A stretch of DNA of 64,000 nucleotides from Colwellia sp. 75C3 (GTDB lineage Bacteria > Pseudomonadota > Gammaproteobacteria > Enterobacterales > Alteromonadaceae), in the NCBI RefSeq assembly GCF_002836255.1, contig NZ_PJAU01000031.1, positions 124,001-188,000 on the forward strand. Direction: 5' to 3'. The translations under genes and the position numbers were made by a program. The first letter of the stretch is position 1, and each line of letters begins with the position of its first letter. Below are positions 53,425 through 61,132 of the stretch, piece by piece. The notes under the pieces are model-generated. The model ran no database searches and had not been told where the DNA came from. It saw only the letters and a program-made list of their open reading frames with translations.

Positions 53425-54387
53425 ATGGCACGTACAATATATTCAGATGAAGCAATAATTGCCGCTGGCAGAAGATTAGAAGAACGGGGGGAAATTCCAA
53501 TTTCAGCATTTTCTTTAAGAGAAGAAGTTGGTGGTGGAAAATCCAGACGAATGTTTAAAATCTGGACTGATGCTACACAATCAACAAATATCGTTGAAAA
53601 AGAAGAAGATTTAAACATACGATTACCGCCAGAAATTCAAGATTCTGTGAATATAATTACCGCTGATGTCGCTAAACATATCGAAGATACAATCATTAAA
53701 TGTAATGCAATTGCGACAAAAATAGCTGATAAGCGTGTCGCAGAAACGCTTTCAGATATGAAAAAAAGTATAGCGAAAGCTGAACGCACTGAAAATGAAG
53801 CCAGCACAGCGATTGATAAATGTGACGATACTATTGAAGATCAAAAAGAAGAAATTGCAGAATTAAAAAGTGAATCATTAAAGTCGAGCAACAAAATAGT
53901 CAAACTAGAAGCAAATAATGATGAACTCAAACGCAATGAAGAAGCAACTAATAAACGGATAGCTGAATTAGAAGCGTCTTTATTAAAGACAATAGATGAA
54001 AAATCAGAAGCCAATATTAATGTTGGTGTTTTAAATAAAGCAAATATAACGCTTGAGCAGCAAGTTAATGCATTGCAGAAAGCAATTTTAAATGCAGAAA
54101 AAAGTACCGCCACTCTAAAAGCCCAAAATACAGAGCTAGTTAGCCAACTTAATCAGTCTAATGAGAATATCAATAAAGCCAATACCAAAGTTGATGAAAT
54201 CAATAATAACCTGACAGAAACAAAGATTAAATTAGGAACAGAAGAGGGGAAATCTTCAGAGCAAAAGCTACATATTCATCAACTTAACAATACAATCGAA
54301 GAGTTACATACAAAAATTAAGACAGCAGAAAATGGTTTTGACAATCTGCATTCAGTAAAAGCTAATAATAACAGTAAAAATCAATAG
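53425..54387 (+). CDS. KfrA-like DNA-binding protein with long coiled coil
   Basis: A 320-residue protein. Residues 1-50 (IYSDEAIIAAGRRLEERGEIPISAFSLREEVGGGKSRRMFKIW, key part AAGRRL...GGGKSRRMFKIW) resemble the KfrA N-terminal DNA-binding domain. From about 75 to 310 it is a long, nearly continuous coiled coil with heptads of Leu, Ile, Asn and many Glu/Lys. KfrA proteins are plasmid stability regulators that form filaments along DNA; copies are also found on integrative elements. It follows the recombinase group by 166 bases, with an AAGGAG ribosome binding site and its own repeat array. Confidence 0.75.
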   Translation: MARTIYSDEAIIAAGRRLEERGEIPISAFSLREEVGGGKSRRMFKIWTDATQSTNIVEKEEDLNIRLPPEIQDSVNIITADVAKHIEDTIIKCNAIATKIADKRVAETLSDMKKSIAKAERTENEASTAIDKCDDTIEDQKEEIAELKSESLKSSNKIVKLEANNDELKRNEEATNKRIAELEASLLKTIDEKSEANINVGVLNKANITLEQQVNALQKAILNAEKSTATLKAQNTELVSQLNQSNENINKANTKVDEINNNLTETKIKLGTEEGKSSEQKLHIHQLNNTIEELHTKIKTAENGFDNLHSVKANNNSKNQ

Positions 54388-54411
54388 TAATAATAAACAG
54401 GAAGGTGAATT

Positions 54412-54636
54412 TTGAATTTAGATTCTGACAGTATTATGAATATGATTAAAATTGACAACACTAAAGGGTTCATTGCTGTTGAACCTTTGAGTGCTGATTT
54501 TTTCATGGTATATGAACATAACTTTGAAAGCGGTGGTGAAATGATCGAATCAGCTTCAGAGCTAAACGGTTGTAGAGCTATCCTTCATGACTTGTTTGAA
54601 AAACAATTTATTTCAAACAAGAGGAGAGCCAGCTAA
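54412..54636 (+). CDS. Hypothetical small protein, TTG start
   Basis: A 74-residue protein starting with TTG at 54412, supported by a good GGAAGGTG ribosome binding site (no ATG is as well placed). The acidic N-terminal part MNLDSDSIMNMIKIDN leads to EPLSADFFMVYEHNFESGGEMIES, and the end is basic (SNKRRAS). No family is recognised. It sits 24 bases after the KfrA-like gene and may be co-transcribed. Confidence 0.5.
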   Translation: MNLDSDSIMNMIKIDNTKGFIAVEPLSADFFMVYEHNFESGGEMIESASELNGCRAILHDLFEKQFISNKRRAS

Positions 54637-54736
54637 CGCATCATTTCGTACCACTTTACCATTAACTTACTCCGATATTTGGAGGGCTGATATTGATGCT
54701 GAGCGTTCTGAAGAAAATAAGAATTATTGGATATAA
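54596..54736 (+). pseudogene. Possible out-of-frame remnant, low confidence
   Basis: Frame starting TTG 54596, overlapping the previous gene's end in another frame, reads LFQTRGEPANASFRTTLPL then TYSDIWRADIDAERSEENKN and YWI before a stop. Its composition looks coding, but it has no start signal of its own. It may be the former C-terminus of a protein lost by frameshift, or chance. Confidence 0.3.
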
Positions 54737-54803
54737 TAACACGCCACCCAATCCACCAAACTTAGCTGATGGTGGCATCCCATTTTTAATTACCTAATAT
54801 CAA

Positions 54804-55181
54804 ATGATAACCCTCATGAAATTAAAGAAAAAGTATCCAAAAATGACCCCAGAAAAGACTTCCAAGATGGTAAAGGGAGTTACAGATATAATGAAAGCTC
54901 ATGGAACAAAAACGGACTTCCACGCTATGCAAAGTATATTATTTCCGTTGATGGCAGTTAAAAAAGAATTGGATTTAAGGCAAGAACATAAAAAATCCGT
55001 ACGTCAATCTCTTGAAGTTTCCGAGATCATTGATGAAATCAACACTCACAAACGTGCGCTTTATAGAATTGAAGGCAAAATATGTTTTAAAGTTGAAAAA
55101 AATGAGGCAGGTTTTGAGGGTTTTGTTGATATTGAGGAACTCATTACAGATATAAATATAGATGTTATAAATTTAATTTAA
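54804..55181 (+). CDS. Hypothetical small helical protein
   Basis: A 125-residue protein (MITLMKLKKKYPKMTPEKTS, or from ATG 54816, MKLKKK...). It is rich in Lys and Glu, with amphipathic helices (MAVKKELDLRQEHKKSVRQSLEV) and an acidic end EELITDINIDVINLI. No family, signal peptide or membrane segment was recognised. No clear ribosome binding site decides between the two starts. Confidence 0.45.
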   Translation: MITLMKLKKKYPKMTPEKTSKMVKGVTDIMKAHGTKTDFHAMQSILFPLMAVKKELDLRQEHKKSVRQSLEVSEIIDEINTHKRALYRIEGKICFKVEKNEAGFEGFVDIEELITDINIDVINLI

Positions 55182-55239
55182 AATAATTTAATTCATAAGG
55201 TTTTACCTAAGTCATTGATTCAGATCTTATTTTCTACTT

Positions 55240-55272
55240 GTTGATTTAGTTGGTAAAATCAACTAAATCAAC
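55240..55272. promoter_or_regulatory. Perfect 13-bp inverted repeat
   Basis: GTTGATTTAGTTG (55240-55252) and CAACTAAATCAAC (55260-55272) with a seven-base loop. No T tract follows, so it looks more like an operator or RNA structure than a terminator. It lies 66 bases before the next gene. Confidence 0.6.
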
Positions 55273-55337
55273 TCCCTATTGCATTCGATATACAAGCTGC
55301 TATAAATACATATAAGATTAGTGTTTGAGATATGTAA

Positions 55338-55682
55338 ATGGTTAATAGCATCCAAAATCAGCAGCTCATTTCAGAAAGAAGTCATATTGTTTTAGAGCAA
55401 CTAAATTATCAGCTACAGAAACTTGCCGATGCCATTAGCTGTGATTACAAACACCATATTTCAAAAGTTATTGTCACATTACCTAAGAGCGATAATTTAT
55501 CAGAAGCAAACCTTGCTGAAATTATTCATAACTACGATGAATTCTTACTTAACCTACTAGATGATTACTTTAAACAGAAATATAAAGCTGTTCTTAAAGA
55601 AGTAATGAATAACATTTTTAGAATTGTTGAAGAATACAATCAAAAATTAATAACAACAGCAATATCTGCTGAAAAAGTATAG
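55338..55682 (+). CDS. Hypothetical small helical protein
   Basis: A 114-residue protein, mostly helical (VLEQLNYQLQKLADAI, LLNLLDDYFKQKYKAVLKEVMNNIFRIVEEYN, cut to the main blocks). It has no membrane segment and no recognised family. It is 10 bases upstream of another small gene of nearly the same size, and the two are likely expressed together after the inverted repeat at 55240-55272. Confidence 0.5.
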   Translation: MVNSIQNQQLISERSHIVLEQLNYQLQKLADAISCDYKHHISKVIVTLPKSDNLSEANLAEIIHNYDEFLLNLLDDYFKQKYKAVLKEVMNNIFRIVEEYNQKLITTAISAEKV

Positions 55683-55692
55683 TGAGATAAAT

Positions 55693-56031
55693 ATGAGCAT
55701 TGATGTAAAAAATAGAACTCAAATAATCAACGAACTGAATTTCAAAATAGATCAAATAATAAAACTGGAAGATGTTCGTTTACAACCTTATTTTAAAGAC
55801 CAACTAATCACCCCTTTTTGGGACTTTAGCAAAAAATCTATTAGATCAACAATCACGCATTATGAGTCAATTTTAAATAAAATCATTAATATACAGCTCA
55901 TAGATGTTGATTTTAATGAATCACATACTGTTAAACGTGATACAACCATTAATTACATTGCGGACATTCTCATAATCCTCAGTTTGACTATCGAGTTTTA
56001 TGACAATGATGATGTTGATTCTAATGTATGA
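55693..56031 (+). CDS. Hypothetical small protein paired with the preceding gene
   Basis: A 112-residue protein, MSIDVKNRTQIINELNFKID and on, helical, with an end IADILIILSLTIEFYDNDD. It is preceded by GAGATAA and follows the previous gene by 10 bases. The similar size and helical nature of the two might mean an ancient duplication or a two-part complex, but identity between them is not obvious. No known toxin-antitoxin family was recognised. Confidence 0.5.
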   Translation: MSIDVKNRTQIINELNFKIDQIIKLEDVRLQPYFKDQLITPFWDFSKKSIRSTITHYESILNKIINIQLIDVDFNESHTVKRDTTINYIADILIILSLTIEFYDNDDVDSNV

Positions 56032-56288
56032 TGCATGCAAAGAACTTACTGCTGTAGAAAGAAATTCGCTTAAAACATTAAAATCAACATAGAGATCTGA
56101 TTTTAAAGAAAGAAGATTAAGTCCATTAATGGACTCCCTTAGTAAATAATACTGGCGGCTGGCGGAGGGACAAATAAATAAGTGAATAACTAAAAGGTTC
56201 TGTTTACTTAATGCATTACAAAAAAGCACTAAACTTTAATGTTGTAACAAGCAAGTTTCTGTTTATTGTGATAAATTTGCTGTAATTA

Positions 56289-56310
56289 CTAGTTGTCATG
56301 AGACAACTAG
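56289..56310. promoter_or_regulatory. Inverted repeat just upstream of hsdM
   Basis: Perfect 9-bp arms CTAGTTGTC and GACAACTAG with loop ATGA, ending 25 bases before the hsdM start. No T run follows. Its place fits an operator or a 5' mRNA hairpin controlling the restriction-modification operon. Confidence 0.6.
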
Positions 56311-56335
56311 CTTTGCAAATTAAAATGGATATACA

Positions 56336-58603
56336 ATGTCAGATAACTTCTCCTCTACAGCAGCCTTTTTATGGTCAGTTGCTGATCTTCTTCGCGGTGA
56401 TTTTAAACAAAGCCAATACGGGCGCATTATCTTACCTTTTACGCTATTAAGGCGCTTAGAATGTGTTTTAGAGGCTACAAAGCCTAATGTATTGGCAATG
56501 TATGAAACAGTTAAAGACAAACCAATTGAAGCGCAAGACAAATTACTTACCCATGCTGCCAAGTTAAGTTTTTATAACACCAGCAAAATGGATTTAAACA
56601 AGCTAGGTGAAACAGGCGTAGCGCAAAATCTTGAAAGTTATGTACAATCATTTAGTCCTAACGCCCGTGAAATATTTGAACATTTTGATTTCTTCAATAC
56701 CATCGACAAATTAGAAGAAGCCGACTTACTTTATAAAGTAGCTAAACGATTTGCTACAACTGACCTTCACCCTGAAGTAGTTGATAACCATAATATGGGC
56801 TTAGTGTTTGAAGAATTAATCAGACGTTTTGCTGAAAGCTCTAATGAAACCGCAGGGGAGCACTTTACCCCACGCGATATTGTCCGTTTAACCACCTCAT
56901 TAGTATTTTGTAATGATGATGACTTACTTACTCAATCAGGATTAGTACGCAGTATTTACGATCCTACCGCTGGTACTGGTGGATTTTTATCATCAGGCAT
57001 GGAATACGTGCATGAACTTAATGACAAAGCCGCATTATCGGCATTCGGTCAAGAATTAAATCCTGAGTCATACGCTATCTGTAAAGCCGATATGCTCATT
57101 AAAGGGCAAAAGGTCGATAACATTAAATTGGGTAATACTTTATCTGATGATCAGCTACCAGCCGAAAAATTTGATTACATGCTTTCTAACCCACCCTTTG
57201 GTGTGGATTGGAAAAAAGTACAAAAGAAAATTAATGACGAAAATAAAGAAAAAGGCTTTGAAGGTCGTTTTGGTGCTGGTTTACCAAGAGTGTCAGACGG
57301 TTCATTATTATTCTTAATGCATCTTATTAGCAAGATGCGTCCTCTTACGCCTAATTCAAAAGAAAGCGGTTCACGTATTGGTATTATCTTAAATGGCTCG
57401 CCTTTATTTACTGGTGGTGCAGGTTCAGGTGAAAGTGAGATCAGGCGTTACGTTCTTGAAAATGATTTACTTGAAGCCATTATCGCTTTGCCTACAGATA
57501 TGTTTTATAACACGGGTATTGCTACCTATGTGTGGGTGTTGTCAAACAACAAACCCCAACAACGAAAAAGTAAAGTACAGCTAATAAACGCTGCAACCAC
57601 ACGAGCAAAAACTGGCGGTAGAGGTCGCAGTGGTGGTGGAGAATCAACAGAAAAAGTTGAAAATGTATTCTACCAAGCCATGCGTAAGTCTTTAGGTAGT
57701 AAACGAAAAGAACTTACCGAAGAAAGTATTGAAACAATAGTTAGAACTTACGGTCAATTTGCTGAAAATGATTTTAGTAAAATATTGGATTATCAAGATT
57801 TTGGTTACAGGCGTATCACGGTAGAGCGTCCTCTGCGACTGTCGGCCAAAATGACTGATGAGACTTTAGCAATACTGAAGCATACTTTGAGCGGCATGCT
57901 TACTATAGCTGGCTTCCTCTCTTATAATGATAAAGATAGTAGTATTGACGGTTTAGTTGAAAATGAAGCAACTATCAGGAAAAAAATTCGGATAAACCAC
58001 CCAGATTTAACCACTAAGCAAGTAGATAAACTGTTAGATCCTAAAGTGTGGGAAAAGTCATTCAGTTTATACTCGCGTGCATTAGCGATACGAGCAGTAG
58101 TTGGAGATAAGCAGTTTGACGACATCAATGCTTTTATCCTTGAACTAAAAAAAGCAGCTAAATCATTAGCAATAAAACTTCCTGAAGGCGATATCAACAT
58201 TATTGTTAAAACTGTCAGTTGGACCAATCAAGAGGCAGAGCCGAAGATTAAAAAAGTACTTTCAGGGCAGAAGATTAACCCTGTTCTAGGGAGGTTTGAA
58301 TACAAGGGGGAAATAGTTAGCTTTGAAGCCAACCCTGATTTACGTGATAATGAAAATGTTCCATTAACACAATCAGTACATGACTACTTTAGACGTGAAG
58401 TATTAACGCATGTAGCTGATGCATGGATTGATGAAAGCAGAACTGATGATAAAGACGGTGAAGTCGGTATTGTTGGTTATGAAATACCCTTTAACCGTCA
58501 CTTTTATGTATATCAACCACCAAGAGCATTAGAAGCAATTGATGCTGATTTAGATGCGGTATCTGCCGATATTATGAAGTTACTGCAAGAGGTACATTCA
58601 TAA
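56336..58603 (+). CDS. hsdM: Type I restriction-modification methyltransferase HsdM
   Basis: Adenine-specific DNA methyltransferase subunit, 755 residues. The N-terminal HsdM_N helical domain begins [25 protein letters not shown]. The SAM motif is [10 protein letters not shown] from Asp209, the catalytic motif IV is NPPFGVDW from Asn285, and [12 protein letters not shown]...[13 protein letters not shown] is the typical pre-motif block. The long C-terminal region (about 480-755) belongs to the longer HsdM subtype. The ATG follows a weak site, and hsdS starts within its stop codon. It methylates the host DNA with HsdS to protect it from HsdR. Confidence 0.95.
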   Translation: MSDNFSSTAAFLWSVADLLRGDFKQSQYGRIILPFTLLRRLECVLEATKPNVLAMYETVKDKPIEAQDKLLTHAAKLSFYNTSKMDLNKLGETGVAQNLESYVQSFSPNAREIFEHFDFFNTIDKLEEADLLYKVAKRFATTDLHPEVVDNHNMGLVFEELIRRFAESSNETAGEHFTPRDIVRLTTSLVFCNDDDLLTQSGLVRSIYDPTAGTGGFLSSGMEYVHELNDKAALSAFGQELNPESYAICKADMLIKGQKVDNIKLGNTLSDDQLPAEKFDYMLSNPPFGVDWKKVQKKINDENKEKGFEGRFGAGLPRVSDGSLLFLMHLISKMRPLTPNSKESGSRIGIILNGSPLFTGGAGSGESEIRRYVLENDLLEAIIALPTDMFYNTGIATYVWVLSNNKPQQRKSKVQLINAATTRAKTGGRGRSGGGESTEKVENVFYQAMRKSLGSKRKELTEESIETIVRTYGQFAENDFSKILDYQDFGYRRITVERPLRLSAKMTDETLAILKHTLSGMLTIAGFLSYNDKDSSIDGLVENEATIRKKIRINHPDLTTKQVDKLLDPKVWEKSFSLYSRALAIRAVVGDKQFDDINAFILELKKAAKSLAIKLPEGDINIIVKTVSWTNQEAEPKIKKVLSGQKINPVLGRFEYKGEIVSFEANPDLRDNENVPLTQSVHDYFRREVLTHVADAWIDESRTDDKDGEVGIVGYEIPFNRHFYVYQPPRALEAIDADLDAVSADIMKLLQEVHS

Positions 58604-59853
58604 TGCCAGGACGTTACCAATCTTATCCTGAATATAAGACCACTGATGAAGTATGGTTAGGTAGTGTCCCTAAACACTGGCGAGCTTTAAAGATTAATCG
58701 CTTGACTCAAATCAAACGAGGGGCATCGCCACGACCAATTGAAGATCCTAAATACTTTGATGAGAATGGTGAATATGCGTGGGTAAGAATTGCAGATGTT
58801 TCAGCTTCTGATACCTATTTAGAAAATTCTACTCAACAATTATCTGCCCTTGGTGCTAGTTTAAGTGTCAAGTTGGAACCAAACGAATTATTTTTAAGCG
58901 TTGCAGGAACTGTTGGTAAGCCGTGTATAAATAAAATCAAAGCATGTATCCACGATGGATTTGTTTATTTTCCTGAACTTAAAGAGAACTCAAAATTTAT
59001 TTATTATATCTTTGCAGCAGGTGAAGCATATAAAGGGTTAGGTAAATTTGGTACACAATTAAATTTAAATACTGAAACTGTTGGTGGAATAAAAATAGGT
59101 ATTCCTAAGATTGAAGAACAAAATAAAATAGTTCATTTTCTCGACAATGAAACTGAAAAAATTGACACTTTAATTGCCAAACAAAAAAAGTTAATTGAGC
59201 TATTAAAAGAAAAACGCCAAGCCGTTATCTCTCATGCCGTCACCCGTGGCCTCAACCCTAATGCTCAAATGAAAAAATCAGGCGTTGAATGGTTGGGCGA
59301 AGTCCCAGAAAATTGGGTTGTTAAGCAGCTAAAGCATTGCTTTACCCTACAAAGGGGACATGATTTAGCTTCATCTCAATTTAAAAAAGGGAAATACCCT
59401 GTATATGGATCAAACGGTGTGATTGGTCACCATGCTGAATTTACCACGTATGCACCATGTATAACTGTTGGACGTAGTGGAAGTGTTGGAGAAGTTAACT
59501 TTATAAATGAAAATTTTTGGGCGCATAACACTTCACTTTATTTAAAAAGTTATAACAACTCAGATGTAAAATATATTTATTATTTTTTGCTCTCTATGGA
59601 TTTGAAAAGCCTTGCAGCAGGAAGTGCTGTAGGTAGCCTAGATAGAAATAATATCCATTGTCGTAACATAGCAGTTCCATGTATTGAAGAACAAAAAGAG
59701 ATTTCTATATATCTAGAAAAACAATTAGCAAAATTTGATTTAATGAAACAAAAGTCTCTGATAGGTATTTCTTTGCTAAAAGAACGTAAAACAGCCCTTA
59801 TTTCTGCTGCGGTGACTGGCAAAATAGATGTAAGAAACTGGCAGGAACAATAA
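58603..59853 (+). CDS. hsdS: Type I restriction-modification specificity subunit HsdS
   Basis: Sequence-recognition subunit of 416 residues. Two target recognition domains are visible, each starting with a W-L-G-x-V-P-x-x-W block (TDEVWLGSVPKHW at about 16 and GVEWLGEVPENW at about 228). Each is followed by a helical spacer (EEQNKIVHFLDNETEKIDTLI... and EEQKEISIYLEKQLAKFD). The C-terminal ALISAAVTGKIDVRNW is the family signature. Start overlaps the hsdM stop. The two different half-domains imply a bipartite DNA target, which cannot be read from sequence. Confidence 0.93.
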   Translation: MPGRYQSYPEYKTTDEVWLGSVPKHWRALKINRLTQIKRGASPRPIEDPKYFDENGEYAWVRIADVSASDTYLENSTQQLSALGASLSVKLEPNELFLSVAGTVGKPCINKIKACIHDGFVYFPELKENSKFIYYIFAAGEAYKGLGKFGTQLNLNTETVGGIKIGIPKIEEQNKIVHFLDNETEKIDTLIAKQKKLIELLKEKRQAVISHAVTRGLNPNAQMKKSGVEWLGEVPENWVVKQLKHCFTLQRGHDLASSQFKKGKYPVYGSNGVIGHHAEFTTYAPCITVGRSGSVGEVNFINENFWAHNTSLYLKSYNNSDVKYIYYFLLSMDLKSLAAGSAVGSLDRNNIHCRNIAVPCIEEQKEISIYLEKQLAKFDLMKQKSLIGISLLKERKTALISAAVTGKIDVRNWQEQ

Positions 59854-60518
59854 TGATAGATGCGAGTGAATTAAGCCAAAAAATTGAAGCTGATGCAGGG
59901 TTAGCCAAAAGCAGAAAATATTTAATGTTTGTCTCATTAGTATTATTGGCTTTAACTTTTTCTGGAGCAAAAATAGCTGAAGCCAATACGTTCTTATTCA
60001 AACTAACTTTCACAAATTCAGAAGGTATTATTGATCTTTTGTTGTTATCTATAGCATTTCTAGTTATTCGATATTATTCAAACGCTGCTAAATACCATAA
60101 GGCGATATACGATGATTGGACATCCCGTTTACTCAAGCAAGAATATTTTTATTCAGTTTGCGAACACTCAGATGGTGAAACAGGCTATTTAGTTGATATT
60201 GCTCCACAGTATGCTGGTTATAACGATGAGAGTTTTAGACACGATGATGATTGTCTATCACTAAAGGTAAAGTTTCACGCTAATTGGTTTATTAATGCTC
60301 AATTCCAATATGATTTATTTAGCCGCCACGGTCATATGCAAAATAAAAAAGTCTACTTGTTTAAATTCTCAATGTTTTTCGCTTCAATAAAAGCCTTATG
60401 GCTTGTTTTAAATCAATGGTTTGACGCTCAGGTAAGGTATAGCGAATCATTAGATATTTTTGCACCATATTTGATTTTCTTCATTACAACTTTAAGCGTG
60501 TTACTAAATAAGAGCTAG
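59853..60518 (+). CDS. Membrane protein between hsdS and DUF2971 gene
   Basis: A 221-residue protein with probable four membrane segments (about 24-38, 55-76, 165-185, 197-217), paired at each end around a soluble central loop. That loop holds YDDWTSRLLKQEYFYSVCEH and the acidic FRHDDDCLSL. The start overlaps the hsdS stop by one base, so translation is coupled to the restriction-modification operon. No family was recognised. The two-span-plus-loop layout is seen in some effector proteins of defence systems, but no specific assignment is possible. Confidence 0.65.
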   Translation: MIDASELSQKIEADAGLAKSRKYLMFVSLVLLALTFSGAKIAEANTFLFKLTFTNSEGIIDLLLLSIAFLVIRYYSNAAKYHKAIYDDWTSRLLKQEYFYSVCEHSDGETGYLVDIAPQYAGYNDESFRHDDDCLSLKVKFHANWFINAQFQYDLFSRHGHMQNKKVYLFKFSMFFASIKALWLVLNQWFDAQVRYSESLDIFAPYLIFFITTLSVLLNKS

Positions 60519-60526
60519 GATTACTG

Positions 60527-61132
60527 ATGATTTTATACAAATACAGGACGTTAGATGATTTCAAATTTGTGCTAGACATATTAGTAAACCAACGATTATA
60601 CGCTACCACTTATGATGAAATGAATGATCCAATGGAAGGCGTATATACACACGATAATGGTGTACCACAAGAGTCTTTGAAAGCTTTGGAAGATAATTAT
60701 AAAAAAATAAAGTTTTGTTCATTAAGCTCAAATTCCGATAACCCACTTATGTGGGCACATTATTCAAAAGGCGCAAGAGGAATCGCCATTGCCGTTGAAT
60801 TAAAAGAAAAAACTGATTGTAGAGAAGTTAATTACAAAGGTCCATCGCATATATTACAGCCACATTCCCTAGAAGTAGAATTATCTAAGAGATCATTTGG
60901 TTTTGATATAGAGAGAGCAAAACGAGTTCTTTGTTATAAAAATGAGTTTTGGGAATATGAAGAAGAGTATCGGGCTTTTGCTGGCAAAGGCAACTTTATT
61001 GATGTAAAAGTTAAGCAAATTATATTTGGTGAAAAAGCTGATAGGACAGATAAAGCTCTTTTAAAAAAGATAATAAAAAATTTAGATTATGATTTAGAAG
61101 TCATTGAAAAAGGAAGTTTGTATGTCTACTAA
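60527..61132 (+). CDS. DUF2971 family protein
   Basis: A 201-residue soluble protein of the DUF2971 type: LYKYRTLDDFKFVLDILVNQRLYATTYDEMNDPMEG at the start (key words LYKYR, RLYA and NDPMEG), then FCSLSSNSDNPLMWAHYSKGARGIAIAVEL and WEYEEEYRAFA. Function is unknown; such genes often appear in accessory and defence regions. It follows the membrane protein by eight bases and overlaps hsdR by 11 bases, so all of hsdM-S-(these two)-hsdR form one operon. Confidence 0.8.
   Translation: MILYKYRTLDDFKFVLDILVNQRLYATTYDEMNDPMEGVYTHDNGVPQESLKALEDNYKKIKFCSLSSNSDNPLMWAHYSKGARGIAIAVELKEKTDCREVNYKGPSHILQPHSLEVELSKRSFGFDIERAKRVLCYKNEFWEYEEEYRAFAGKGNFIDVKVKQIIFGEKADRTDKALLKKIIKNLDYDLEVIEKGSLYVY

Noticed and set aside
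53352..53618. Minus-strand frame with TNLTNLANLT-type repeats
   Set aside because: It is the translation of the 9-bp tandem repeat plus the reverse of the KfrA-like gene; no start signal and no family.
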